DNA of 64,000 nt, from assembly GCF_000519005.1 (NCBI RefSeq), contig NZ_JAER01000013.1:53472-117471 (forward strand), read 5' to 3'. Under the pieces are notes generated by a model. That model was not told the DNA's origin. It saw only the letters and a program-made list of their open reading frames with translations, and searched no databases. This DNA is from Nocardioides sp. J54 (GTDB lineage: Bacteria > Actinomycetota > Actinomycetes > Propionibacteriales > Nocardioidaceae). A program made the translations under genes and the position numbers. Below, in pieces: positions 52,689 through 61,552 of this stretch (the first letter of the stretch is position 1; the number at the start of each line of letters is the position of its first letter).

Positions 52689-53714
52689 GTGAGTTTCTGG
52701 GCGCCCGCCGGTCCTGCGACCGACGTCGTCGAGCAGGCGCGGGCCTGGCTCGACGGCGCCGACGACGTCCCGCTCGTGGTCGCCACCTCCGGCTCGACCG
52801 GCGAGCCGAAGCGGGTGCGGCTGCCGCGGGCCGCGGTGCTCGCCTCGATCGCCGCGTCCGCGGCCCGGCTGGGTGCGACCGGCAGGTGGGTGCTGGCCCT
52901 GCCCGCGACGTACGTCGCCGGCGTGCAGGTCGTGCTGCGCTCGCTGGTCGCCGGGCACGACCCGGTGCTGCTCGACCGCGACGGCTGGCCCGACGGCGAG
53001 GGCTGGTTCGTCTCCCTCGTGCCGATCCAGCTCACCCGGATGCTCGACCAGCCCGAGGACCTCGCCGCACTGCGCCGCGCCCACACCGTGCTGCTCGGCG
53101 GCGGCCCGATCGGTGCGTCCCTGCGGGCCCGGGCGGCGGACGCCGGCGTGCACGTCGTCGCCACCTACGGCTCGGCCGAGACCGCCGGCGGCTGCGTCTA
53201 CGACGGCGTCCCGCTCGACGGCGTCGCGGTCGCCATCGGCGAGGGCGGGCGGGTGCGGATCGCCGGACCCACCCTCTTCGCCGGGTACGACGGCCGGCCG
53301 GACCTGACCCGTGAGGTGCTCGTCGACGGGTGGTTCCTCACCTCCGACGCCGGCCGGCTCGACGAGGACGGCCGGCTCGCGCTCATCGGCCGGCTCGACG
53401 ACGTCGTCGTCAGCGGCGGCCTCAACGTCCCCGGCCCGGCCGTGGCGGAGCGGCTGCGCCAGCACCCCGGGATCGCGGAGGCCGAGGTGCTCGGCGTCCC
53501 CGACGACGAGTGGGGCAACCGCGTGGTCGGCTTCGTCGTGCCACGCGCCGGGGAGGTGGAGCCGGACGCGCTGCGCGACTGGGTCGCCGCCGAGCACCCG
53601 CGCGCGTGGGCGCCGCGGCAGTGGGTCGTCCTCGACGCGGTGCCGCTGCTGGAGAACGGCAAGCCCGACCGGCGGGCGCTGCGCGCCCTCGCCCTCGAGG
53701 AGGCCGGCGCGTGA
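52689..53714 (+). CDS. menE: o-Succinylbenzoate-CoA ligase
   Basis: 341 aa from the GTG at 52689. A compact AMP-forming ligase that activates o-succinylbenzoate. VVATSGSTGEPKRV is the ATP loop, TYGSAETAGG the adenylate motif, FLTSDAGRLDEDGRLALIGR the hinge, and ENGKPDRRALR the C-terminal Lys region. It is shorter than common acyl-CoA ligases, as in mycobacterial MenE. TAGGTT, 7 nt before the GTG, suggests leaderless expression. It overlaps menC by GTGA. Confidence 0.94.
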   Translation: MSFWAPAGPATDVVEQARAWLDGADDVPLVVATSGSTGEPKRVRLPRAAVLASIAASAARLGATGRWVLALPATYVAGVQVVLRSLVAGHDPVLLDRDGWPDGEGWFVSLVPIQLTRMLDQPEDLAALRRAHTVLLGGGPIGASLRARAADAGVHVVATYGSAETAGGCVYDGVPLDGVAVAIGEGGRVRIAGPTLFAGYDGRPDLTREVLVDGWFLTSDAGRLDEDGRLALIGRLDDVVVSGGLNVPGPAVAERLRQHPGIAEAEVLGVPDDEWGNRVVGFVVPRAGEVEPDALRDWVAAEHPRAWAPRQWVVLDAVPLLENGKPDRRALRALALEEAGA

Positions 53715-54661
53715 AGGTCGTCGCGATCCCGATGCGCACCCGCTTCCGCGGCATCACCGTGCGTGAGGTGGCCCTGCTGCGCGGCCCCGCCGGGTGGGGC
53801 GAGTGGAGCCCGTTCCTGGAGTACCCGCCCGAGGTCGCCGAGCCGTGGCTGCGCTGCGCGGAGGAGGCGATGGCCGGCGACTGGCCCGCCCCGGTGCGCA
53901 CCTCGGTGCCGGTCAACGTCACCGTGCCCGCGGTCGGCCCGGAGCGGGCGCACGAGATCGTCCGCGCCGGCGGGTGCCGCACCGCCAAGGTCAAGGTCGC
54001 CGAGCCCGGCCAGACGACCGCCGACGACGAGGCCCGGGTCGAGGCGGTCCGCGACGCGCTCGGCCCCGACGGGCACGTCCGCGTCGACGCCAACGGCGGC
54101 TGGAGCGTCGACGAGGCCGTCACCGCGATCGGCCGGCTCGACCGCGCCGCCGGCGGCCTGGAGTACGTCGAGCAGCCGGTCGCGACCGTCGAGGACCTCG
54201 CCCGCGTGCGGCGCCGCGTCGACGTGCCGATCGCCGCCGACGAGTCGATCCGTCGCGCCGAGGACCCCTACCGCGTGCGCGACCTCGAGGCAGCCGACAT
54301 CGCGGTGCTCAAGGTGCAGCCGCTCGGCGGCGTGCGGGCCTGCCTCGAGGTCGCCGAGCGGATCGGGCTCCCCGTCGTGGTGTCGTCGGCCCTGGAGACC
54401 TCGGTCGGCATCGCCGCGGGCGTCGCGCTGGCCGCGGCGCTGCCGTCGCTGCCGCACGCCTGCGGCCTGGCCACGGTGCAGCTGCTGACCGCCGACGTGG
54501 TCACCGAGTCGCTGCTGCCGGTCGACGGCGCGCTGCCCGTGCGGCGGCCGGTGGTCGACGCCGACGAGGTCGAGCGGGTCGCCGCCTCCCCGGACCGGGT
54601 CGACCACTGGGCGGCCCGCCTCGCCGCCGTACGCGCGTTGCGGGAGGATCGTCGCCCATGA
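53711..54661 (+). CDS. menC: o-Succinylbenzoate synthase
   Basis: 316 aa from the GTG at 53711. An enolase-superfamily dehydratase. Catalytic KxK in TAKVKVAE, metal ligands in RVDANGGW (Asp), YVEQPV (Glu) and IAADESI (Asp), and the second catalytic Lys in AVLKVQPLGG are all visible. It overlaps menD by ATGA. Confidence 0.95.
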   Translation: MKVVAIPMRTRFRGITVREVALLRGPAGWGEWSPFLEYPPEVAEPWLRCAEEAMAGDWPAPVRTSVPVNVTVPAVGPERAHEIVRAGGCRTAKVKVAEPGQTTADDEARVEAVRDALGPDGHVRVDANGGWSVDEAVTAIGRLDRAAGGLEYVEQPVATVEDLARVRRRVDVPIAADESIRRAEDPYRVRDLEAADIAVLKVQPLGGVRACLEVAERIGLPVVVSSALETSVGIAAGVALAAALPSLPHACGLATVQLLTADVVTESLLPVDGALPVRRPVVDADEVERVAASPDRVDHWAARLAAVRALREDRRP

Positions 54662-56286
54662 GCACCGACGACGCCGCGTCCCTCGCCGCGGGCTGCGTGG
54701 CCTGGCTGCAGCGGGCCGGCGTCACCGACGTCGTCGCCGCGCCCGGGTCGCGCAACGCACCGCTCCTGTTCGCGCTGTGGGCGGCCGCGCAGGCCGACGG
54801 CCCGCGCCTGCACACGCGGATCGACGAGCGCACCGCGGGCTTCCTTGCCCTGGGGCTGACCAAGGTGGGCGCCCGCGCCGCGGTCGTCACCACCTCCGGC
54901 ACGGCGGTGGCGAACCTGCACCCAGCCGTCCTCGAGGCCGCCCACTCCGGCCTCGACCTCGTCGTCGTCTCCGCCGACCGCCCCGCCCGGCTGCGCGGCA
55001 CCGGCGCCAACCAGACCACCGACCAGGTCGGCATCTTCAGCCCCTTCGTCGCCACCCACGACCTCGCGTCCGTGGCCGACCTCGACGCCGTGACCACCGC
55101 CCCCGCCGGCGCCCCCGCCCACCTCAACCTCCAGCTCGACGCCCCGCTCGTCCCGGACGTGCCCGTCGCGCCGACCGGGGTAGTCCCGGGTCACAAGCAC
55201 CTTCCGACGGCGTGTCGCGGTGCTGTTGACCCGGGACCACCGCCGCACGACCTCCGCAGGGGGCCCCGCACCGTCGTCGTGGCTGGCGACGACGCGGGGC
55301 CACAGGCACGGCGGCTGGCCGAGGAGGCCGGGTGGCCGCTGCTCGCCGAGCCCAGCAGCGGGGCCCGCACCGGCGACAACGCGATCCGGACCTACCGGCT
55401 GCTGCTCGGCACCGACCTCGGCGCGCAGGTCGAGCGGGTCGTCGTCCACGGCCGGCCCACGTTGTCCCGCCCGGTCACCCGGCTGCTGGAGAGCCCCGAC
55501 GTCGAGGTGCTGGTCGTGCCGGGCCGCGGCGTGTGGCCGCCCGCCCCACCGGGGTCCTCCGCCATCGGCACGCCGCGCTGGGTGGGGGAGGAGCCCGACG
55601 ACCCGGCCTGGCTGGACGCCTGGCGCGAGGCCGACCGTGACCTCGCCCGCCGCGTCGACCGGCTCGTCGCCGAGGAGCCCGCCCTCACGCCGTACGACGT
55701 CGCGGCGGCCACGCACGCCGCGCTGCCCGCCGGCGGCTTGCTCGTCGTGGGGGCCTCCAGCCCGGTTCGTGACCTCGACGTGATGGCCCGCCCCACCCCG
55801 GTCGGGAGCCGCCGCAAGGTGGTCGCCAACCGCGGGCTCGCCGGCATCGACGGCACGCTCAGCACCGCGATCGGCGCCGCCCTCGGGCGCCCGGCGTCCA
55901 CCCGCAGCCTCGCGCTGGTCGGCGACCTGACCTTCCTGCACGACCAGAACGCGCTCGTGCTCGGCCCCGACGAGCCCCGGCCCGACCTGACCATCGTGGT
56001 CGCCAACGACGACGGCGGCGCGATCTTCTCCGTGCTCGAGCAGGGCGCACCGGCGCACGCGGCGTCCTTCGAGCGGCTCTTCGGCACCCCGCACGGCACC
56101 GACCTCGCCAGCCTGTGCGCGGCCGTCCGCGTCCCGCACCTGCGGGTCACCTCGCGCCTCGAGCTGGAGCAGGCCCTGGCCTCCCCGAACGGCGGGATCG
56201 AGGTCGTCGAGGCCGTCGTCAGCCGGGCCGGGCGGCGCGAGCTCGACGGCCGCTTGCGCGACCTCGCCGCGTCGGGCGCCCGCTAG
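54658..56286 (+). CDS. menD: MenD, SEPHCHC synthase, with an in-frame repeat element
   Basis: 542 aa from the ATG at 54658. A ThDP enzyme that adds a 2-oxoglutarate-derived unit to isochorismate. Domain I (1-165) has [12 protein letters not shown] and [13 protein letters not shown] with the catalytic Glu; domain III has the ThDP/Mg motif [12 protein letters not shown]. Between domain I and the central domain, residues about 174-195 are encoded by a 63-bp hairpin element also present before nuoA. Being 21 codons, it keeps the frame and sits in a variable linker, so the enzyme is probably active. The stop TAG is part of the nhaA -10 hexamer. Confidence 0.94.
   Translation: MSTDDAASLAAGCVAWLQRAGVTDVVAAPGSRNAPLLFALWAAAQADGPRLHTRIDERTAGFLALGLTKVGARAAVVTTSGTAVANLHPAVLEAAHSGLDLVVVSADRPARLRGTGANQTTDQVGIFSPFVATHDLASVADLDAVTTAPAGAPAHLNLQLDAPLVPDVPVAPTGVVPGHKHLPTACRGAVDPGPPPHDLRRGPRTVVVAGDDAGPQARRLAEEAGWPLLAEPSSGARTGDNAIRTYRLLLGTDLGAQVERVVVHGRPTLSRPVTRLLESPDVEVLVVPGRGVWPPAPPGSSAIGTPRWVGEEPDDPAWLDAWREADRDLARRVDRLVAEEPALTPYDVAAATHAALPAGGLLVVGASSPVRDLDVMARPTPVGSRRKVVANRGLAGIDGTLSTAIGAALGRPASTRSLALVGDLTFLHDQNALVLGPDEPRPDLTIVVANDDGGAIFSVLEQGAPAHAASFERLFGTPHGTDLASLCAAVRVPHLRVTSRLELEQALASPNGGIEVVEAVVSRAGRRELDGRLRDLAASGAR
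55179..55241. repeat. 63-bp hairpin element inside menD
   Basis: Arms 55179-55201 and 55219-55241 pair at 20 of 23 positions around a 17-nt loop holding CCGACGGCGTGTC. The first arm begins GGTAGTCCCGGGTCACAAGC. The two related elements at 63.4-63.5 kb share the arm ends and the loop core. It is 63 bp, exactly 21 codons. Confidence 0.88.
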
Positions 56287-56296
56287 TCTGGAGGAC

Positions 56297-58162
56297 GTGG
56301 TCAGCGACGCGCAGCCGGCTCCCGAACCCGGCGTCGACGACCAGCAGAGCCCGCACGAGGGCCGCATCGCGCCGTCCCTGCGGCACTTCATCCACACCGA
56401 GGCCGCGAGCGCCGGCCTGCTGGTCGCCGTCGCGCTCGTCGCGCTGCTGTGGGCGAACTCCCCGTGGTCGGACAGCTACGAGGACCTGTGGCACCAGACG
56501 CTGTCGGTGACCCTCGCCGGGGACGGCATCACGATGGACCTCCACCACTGGGTCAACGACGGCCTGATGGTGATCTTCTTCTTCGTCATCGGGCTCGAGG
56601 TGCGTCGCGAGTTCGCGGTCGGCGAGCTGACCGAGCGACGGCGCCTGGTGATCCCGGTCCTCGCCGGCGTCGGCGGCATGGTCGTCCCCGCGCTGCTCTA
56701 CCTGCTGCTCAACCCGTCCGGCGACTCCGCCGCCGGCTGGGGCATCGTGATCGGCACCGACACCGCGTTCCTGCTCGGCACATTGGCCCTCGTCGGCCCC
56801 AGCGTGTCGACCCAGCTGCGGATCTTCCTGCTCACCCTCACCGTCATCGACGACATCGTCGCGGTCACCGTCATCGGCGTCGTGTACTCCGACGGCGCCG
56901 ACCTCACCGCGCTCGCCGTCGCCGCCGCCTGCCTGGTCGTGCTGGTCGTCCTGGACCGCCGCGGGGAGTGGCGCGCCTCGCCGTACGTCGCCACCGTGGT
57001 CGTGCTGTGGGTCGCCACCCTCGAGTCCGGGATCCACGCCTCCATCGCCGGCATGGTGTCCGGCCTCCTGGTCCCGGCGGTCACCGCCGACCGGGCGCTC
57101 GTGCAGGAGGCCGCCGACCGGGTGCGTCGCTTCCAGCAGTCGCCGCTGCCGGAGGTGCAGCGCGAGGCACGGCAGGGCCTCAACCGCGCGGTGTCGGTGA
57201 ACGAGCGGCTGCAGGAGGTGCTGCACGGCTGGACCAGCTACGTCGTCGTACCCGTCTTCGCGCTGGCGAACGCCGGCATCGACCTGCGCGACGGGGTGCT
57301 CGGCGACGCGCTCTCCTCGCCGGTCACGTGGGGCGTGGTGGTCGGCCTCGTCGCCGGCAAGACCGCAGGCATCGGCGTCGGCGCGCTCACCGCCGCGCGG
57401 CTGCGGTGGGGCGCGCTGCCCGACGGCGTCGCGCCCGGCCACATCCTCGGCGGCGCCGCGCTGTCCGGCATCGGGTTCACCGTGTCGCTGCTCATCGTCG
57501 GGCTGGCCTTCACCGACGAGACGCTGCAGGACCAGGCGAAGGTCGGCGTGCTGCTGGCCGCGGTGCTCGCCGTCGTCGTCGGCTGGGTCGTCTTCGCCGT
57601 TGCCGCGACCGTGTTCGACCAGCGCGACGCGAGCCTGCCGATGACCCTCAGCGACCCGGTCGACCCGCGGCACGACCACGTCCTGGGCCCGGTCGACGCA
57701 CCCCTCACCCTCGTGGAGTACCTCGACTTCGAGTGCCCGTTCTGCGCCCGTGCGACCGGCGCGGCGAACGAGGTCCGGGAGTACTTCGGTGACCGGTTGC
57801 GCTACGTGCCGCGCCACCTGCCGCTCGACGTCCACCCGCACGCCGTGCTCGCGGGCATCGCTGCCGAGGCCGCTGGACGGCAGGGTCGCTACTGGGACAT
57901 GCACGAGCTGCTGTTCACCCGCCAGGACCACCTCGAGCGCGACGACCTCATCGGGTACGCCGCCGAGCTCGGCCTCGACGTGGAGCAGTTCACCGCCGAC
58001 CTCGACGACACCGAGCTGGCCGAGCGGGTGGCCCGCGACGCCGCGAGCGCCGACGCCAGCGGGGTGCGCGGCACGCCGACCTTCTTCATCGGCGAGCGCC
58101 GGCACGTCGGCCCGTTCGACGCGCGCAGCCTGATCGCCGCGCTGGAGGCGGAAGGAGCCTGA
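56297..58162 (+). CDS. nhaA: NhaA Na+/H+ antiporter fused to a DsbA-like thioredoxin domain
   Basis: 621 aa from the GTG at 56297. Residues 30-435 are Nha[31 protein letters not shown] and [14 protein letters not shown] with the paired Asp of the ion site, and [10 protein letters not shown]. Residues 445-620 are a thioredoxin/DsbA-like domain: [16 protein letters not shown] (CPFC), then [11 protein letters not shown] (cis-Pro). NhaA-thioredoxin fusions occur in actinobacteria; the redox domain's role is unclear. TAGTCT lies 7 nt before the start. TGATG overlap with the next antiporter gene. Confidence 0.93.
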   Translation: MVSDAQPAPEPGVDDQQSPHEGRIAPSLRHFIHTEAASAGLLVAVALVALLWANSPWSDSYEDLWHQTLSVTLAGDGITMDLHHWVNDGLMVIFFFVIGLEVRREFAVGELTERRRLVIPVLAGVGGMVVPALLYLLLNPSGDSAAGWGIVIGTDTAFLLGTLALVGPSVSTQLRIFLLTLTVIDDIVAVTVIGVVYSDGADLTALAVAAACLVVLVVLDRRGEWRASPYVATVVVLWVATLESGIHASIAGMVSGLLVPAVTADRALVQEAADRVRRFQQSPLPEVQREARQGLNRAVSVNERLQEVLHGWTSYVVVPVFALANAGIDLRDGVLGDALSSPVTWGVVVGLVAGKTAGIGVGALTAARLRWGALPDGVAPGHILGGAALSGIGFTVSLLIVGLAFTDETLQDQAKVGVLLAAVLAVVVGWVVFAVAATVFDQRDASLPMTLSDPVDPRHDHVLGPVDAPLTLVEYLDFECPFCARATGAANEVREYFGDRLRYVPRHLPLDVHPHAVLAGIAAEAAGRQGRYWDMHELLFTRQDHLERDDLIGYAAELGLDVEQFTADLDDTELAERVARDAASADASGVRGTPTFFIGERRHVGPFDARSLIAALEAEGA

Positions 58163-60042
58163 TGGAGGTCGCCCTGCTCCTGGTCGCCATCGCCGTGACG
58201 GTGCTGGCGGTCACCGCGGTCGCCGGGCGCACCGACCTCCCCGCGCCGCTGCTGCTCGTCGTGGTCGGCGCCGTCGCCTCCTGGCTGCCGGGCGTGCCGG
58301 AGGTGCGGCTCGAGCCCGAGGTCGTCCTGCTCGGCCTCCTGCCGCCGCTGCTCTACTCGGCTGCCCTGAACACCTCGCTCGTCGACTTCGCGGCCAACAG
58401 GAAGCCGATCCTGCTGCTCTCCGTCGGGCTCGTCGCGTTCACCACCGTCGGCGTCGGCGCCGCCGTCCACCTCGTGGTGCCGGAGCTCGGGTGGCCGCTG
58501 TCGCTCGCGATCGGCGCCGTGGTCGCCCCGCCGGACGCGGTCGCCGCCACCGCCATCGGCCGGCGGATCGGCCTGCCGCGGCGGGTGGTGACGATCCTCG
58601 AGGGCGAGTCGCTGCTCAACGACGCCACGGCGCTGGTGGCGCTGCGGATGGCGGTCGTCGCGCTCGGCTCCACCGTCACCGCGTGGGAGGTCGTCGAGGA
58701 CTTCCTCGTCGCCGCCGGCGGAGGTGTCGCGGTGGGGGTCGCGGCCTTCGTCGTCGTCGGCTTCGTGCGCAAGCACGTGACGGACCCGCTGCTCGACACC
58801 GCGCTCTCGCTCGTCGTGCCCTTCTCGTCGTACGTCGTGGCGGAGGAGATCCACGCCTCCGGCGTCGTCGCCGTCGTGGTGGCCGGGCTGCTGCTCGGCC
58901 ACGTCGCGCCGGTCCTGCAGTCCGCACCGTCGCGGATCGCCGAGCGGACGAACTGGCGCACCATCGCGTACGTCCTCGAGAACACCGTCTTCCTGCTGAT
59001 CGGGCTGCAGGCCGACTGGTTGCTCGCGGAGGTCGGGGACAGCGAGCTCGGCGCCGGGACCGTCCTGCTCACCTGCGCCGCCGCGTTCCTCACCTGCGTC
59101 GTCCTGCGGATGGTGTGGGTGTTCGCCTCCAGCACCCTGCTGCTGCGCCGCGGGTCGGACGCGTCCGGCGAGCCGGCCGGCGACGGGGCGGCGCGGTGGC
59201 GCAGCTCCTTCCTGATCGGGTGGGCCGGGATGCGCGGCGTGGTCACCCTCGCCGCCGCCTTCACCGTCCCGGAGGACACCGAGCACCGCGAGGTGCTGCT
59301 CGTCGTGGCCTTCGCCGTCGTCGCGGGCACCCTGCTCGGGCAGGGCACGACGCTGCCCGCCGTCGCCCGCCGGTTGCGGGTCTCCGGCCCCGACCCGCAG
59401 GAGGACGCGCTCGCCCGGGCGACCCTGCTGCAGCAGGCGGGCAAGGCCGGGCTGAAGGAGCTCGACCGGCTCACCGCCGAGAACGACGACCCGCTCGGCG
59501 TGCGTGAGCTGATCGTGCAGCGCCTGGAGCTGCGCAACTTCGCGGCGTGGGAGCGGCTCGGGACCACCGCCGACGAGGACAGCCCGAGCGACCTCTACGC
59601 CCGCTGGCGGATCGCGATGATCGAGGCAGAGCGACGGCGCGTCCTCGAGGTCCGGTCGACCGGGGCGGTGCCGTCCGAGGTGGTCAGCGACGTGCTCGCG
59701 ATGCTCGACGTGGAGGAGTCCATGCTCGACGCCGCCGTCGCCGAGCGGGCGGAGATCCGGGCCGCCGCCACCGCACGCCCGGACGTCGACGGCTGCGTGG
59801 ACCTGGCCGACGCCCCGGACCTCGACCCGCCCGCGGACCCCTTCTGCCAGCGCTGCCGCGACGAGGGCACCCCGTCGGTCGCGCTGAGGATGTGCCTGGC
59901 CTGCGGCCACGTCGGCTGCTGCGACTCCTCGCCGGGCCGCCACGCCACCGCGCACTTCCGCGAGACCCGCCACCCCGTGATGCGTTCCGTCGAGCCGGGG
60001 GAGGACTGGCGCTGGTGCTACGTCCACCACCAGACCGGCTGA
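58162..60042 (+). CDS. CPA1-type Na+/H+ antiporter (NhaP-like) with C-terminal UBP-type zinc finger
   Basis: 626 aa. Residues 1-410 form a CPA1 antiporter with about 12 helices; key segments are VVAPPDAVAATAIG and ILEGESLLNDATALVAL (ion-site Asp residues) and GWAGMRGVVTLAAA. Residues 420-545 are a cytoplasmic helical region. Residues 560-626 are a ubiquitin-protease-type zinc finger: CQRCRDEG, LRMCLACGHVGCCDSS, RHATAHFRETRHPVMRS, and WRWCYVHH give the Cys/His ligands. The finger is common in eukaryotic deubiquitinases and is found in some bacterial antiporters; its ligand here is unknown. TGATG overlap with nhaA. Confidence 0.93.
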   Translation: MEVALLLVAIAVTVLAVTAVAGRTDLPAPLLLVVVGAVASWLPGVPEVRLEPEVVLLGLLPPLLYSAALNTSLVDFAANRKPILLLSVGLVAFTTVGVGAAVHLVVPELGWPLSLAIGAVVAPPDAVAATAIGRRIGLPRRVVTILEGESLLNDATALVALRMAVVALGSTVTAWEVVEDFLVAAGGGVAVGVAAFVVVGFVRKHVTDPLLDTALSLVVPFSSYVVAEEIHASGVVAVVVAGLLLGHVAPVLQSAPSRIAERTNWRTIAYVLENTVFLLIGLQADWLLAEVGDSELGAGTVLLTCAAAFLTCVVLRMVWVFASSTLLLRRGSDASGEPAGDGAARWRSSFLIGWAGMRGVVTLAAAFTVPEDTEHREVLLVVAFAVVAGTLLGQGTTLPAVARRLRVSGPDPQEDALARATLLQQAGKAGLKELDRLTAENDDPLGVRELIVQRLELRNFAAWERLGTTADEDSPSDLYARWRIAMIEAERRRVLEVRSTGAVPSEVVSDVLAMLDVEESMLDAAVAERAEIRAAATARPDVDGCVDLADAPDLDPPADPFCQRCRDEGTPSVALRMCLACGHVGCCDSSPGRHATAHFRETRHPVMRSVEPGEDWRWCYVHHQTG

Positions 60043-60087
60043 CTGCTTGACTGCTTGACCGGTTGACCGGTTGACCGGTTGACCGGC
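60041..60087. repeat. 8-bp tandem repeat upstream of the MBL-fold gene
   Basis: About six 8-bp units (GACTGCTT twice, then GACCGGTT repeated) run from the antiporter stop towards the next gene. The TTGACC in each unit resembles a -35 element; a TACCGT hexamer follows at 60098-60103. Confidence 0.75.
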
Positions 60088-60110
60088 GTGGCTTGGCTAC
60101 CGTGGTCGGC

Positions 60111-60749
60111 ATGCGCCTGACCAAGTTCGGCCACGCGGCCGTCCGGATCGAGCACGACGGCACGACCCTGGTCCTCGACCCGGGCACGTGGAGCCAGCGG
60201 GAGTCCGTCGACGGCGTCGACGCGGTGCTGATCACCCACGAGCACCCCGACCACTACGACGCGGAGAACCTGCGCGCCACCGACGCCCCGATCTTCACCA
60301 TCGGTGCCGTCGCGGCCCAGATCCGCGAGTCGGCCCCGGACGTCGCGGAGCGGGTCACCGTGGTCTCGCCCGACGAGTCGTGGACCATCGGCGGCGTCGG
60401 GGTGCGGGCGATCGGGGAGCTGCACGCCGTCATCCACCCGGACCTGCCGCGGTTCCACAACAGCGGCTACCTGCTGAGCGTGGGCGAGGAGACGGTGTTC
60501 CACCCCGGGGACGCGTTCACGGTGCCCGGGGTGCCGGTCGACGTGCTCCTCGCGCCGGTGTGCGCGCCGTGGATGCGCTCCAGCGAGGGCGTCGACTTCG
60601 CCCGTGCCGTCGGGGCGCCACGCAACGTCGCGATCCACGACCGCGTCTACTCCGCGGAGGGACTCGGCGTGGTCGACATGCAATTCGGGCGACTCCTCGG
60701 CGCCCGCGGCCTCGACTACGTGCGGCTGCCGGACGGAGCGGACCTGTAA
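60111..60749 (+). CDS. MBL-fold metallo-hydrolase (UlaG/YtkL-like)
   Basis: 212 aa from the ATG at 60111. The metal motif ITHEHPDHYDAENL (HxHxDH) near residue 45, GELHAVIH (third His), and FHPGDAFTV (Asp ligand) are intact. It belongs to the beta-lactamase-like superfamily 2 group with unknown substrate. TACCGT 7 nt before the ATG suggests leaderless expression. Confidence 0.88.
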   Translation: MRLTKFGHAAVRIEHDGTTLVLDPGTWSQRESVDGVDAVLITHEHPDHYDAENLRATDAPIFTIGAVAAQIRESAPDVAERVTVVSPDESWTIGGVGVRAIGELHAVIHPDLPRFHNSGYLLSVGEETVFHPGDAFTVPGVPVDVLLAPVCAPWMRSSEGVDFARAVGAPRNVAIHDRVYSAEGLGVVDMQFGRLLGARGLDYVRLPDGADL

Positions 60750-60813
60750 CCGCACCGTCTCACCTCGCCGGGGCACTGGGGGGCCTCTCAGGATCACCCG
60801 GCATGATGGTCCG

Positions 60814-61476
60814 ATGCCGATCGCACGCTCCACCTACGCCGGTGTCGCCACCGGCGCCGTCCTCCTCGCCGGTGCCGTCGGGTTCGGCGTCGGGCTGCCC
60901 AAGGTCGTCGAGGACTCGTCGTACTCGGCCGGGGACCTGCCCGCCCTGCCGGACAAGATCGACGACCGCTTCGTCGCGCTGTCGACGGTGACGGCCGAGC
61001 AGGCCGGGGCGACCGGCGACCAGGCGAGCCAGTTCGAGACCGTCGCCGAGAACGCGGCCGAGGGCGACGCCAAGGCGTCGAGCAACCTCTCCTCGATCTA
61101 CGACGCCGCCGTCACCCGGTCCTACATCGACGTCAAGGCCCTCGGCCAGATCGCCCAGACGCAGGCGCGGCCCGCCCAGTTCGCGATCACCGTCGTCCCC
61201 GGCGACGCCGGCCTGGTCATGCCCAGCGGCCCGTTCCAGATCGAGCAGCAGGGCACGCACTACGAGCTCAAGGAGGTCGACGGCCGCCGGTGCTCGGTGA
61301 TCTACTCCGACGCCATCGACCCGACCACCGGCGCACCCACCGGCGAGGAGCCGCCGGCTGCCGGCTACCAGGTCGAGTGCCGCGCCGAGCAGGACGGCCT
61401 GACCTACGACATCTACGGCAGCGGCCTCACCCCCGACGAGGTGCTCCACTACCTCGACCTCGTGCTCGAGGGCTGA
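60814..61476 (+). CDS. Membrane-anchored or secreted protein of unknown function
   Basis: 220 aa from the ATG at 60814. A hydrophobic N-terminus (YAGVATGAVLLAGAVGFGVGL) acts as signal or anchor. The extracytoplasmic region has an Ala/Ser/Glu-rich helical part and a domain with two Cys (GRRCSVIYS and VECRAEQ) that may form a disulfide. Not recognised. CATGAT 7 nt upstream may be its -10. It converges with the L,D-transpeptidase gene across a terminator. Confidence 0.75.
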   Translation: MPIARSTYAGVATGAVLLAGAVGFGVGLPKVVEDSSYSAGDLPALPDKIDDRFVALSTVTAEQAGATGDQASQFETVAENAAEGDAKASSNLSSIYDAAVTRSYIDVKALGQIAQTQARPAQFAITVVPGDAGLVMPSGPFQIEQQGTHYELKEVDGRRCSVIYSDAIDPTTGAPTGEEPPAAGYQVECRAEQDGLTYDIYGSGLTPDEVLHYLDLVLEG

Positions 61477-61495
61477 GCCCCACCACGACGTACGA

Positions 61496-61524
61496 ACGCC
61501 CCGGCAGCCGTGCTGCCGGGGCGT
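61496..61524. terminator. Hairpin terminator between convergent genes
   Basis: A perfect 13-bp inverted repeat (61496-61508 with 61512-61524) with a 3-nt loop lies 20 bp after the 60814 gene and 28 bp from the L,D-transpeptidase stop; it can serve both strands. Confidence 0.78.
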
Positions 61525-61552
61525 CCGCCTTCCCGGGTGGGTCCTCGGAGGG

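Noticed and set aside
55179..55241. Frameshift or pseudogene in menD
   Set aside because: The element is 63 bp, keeps the frame, and all ThDP motifs on both sides are intact.
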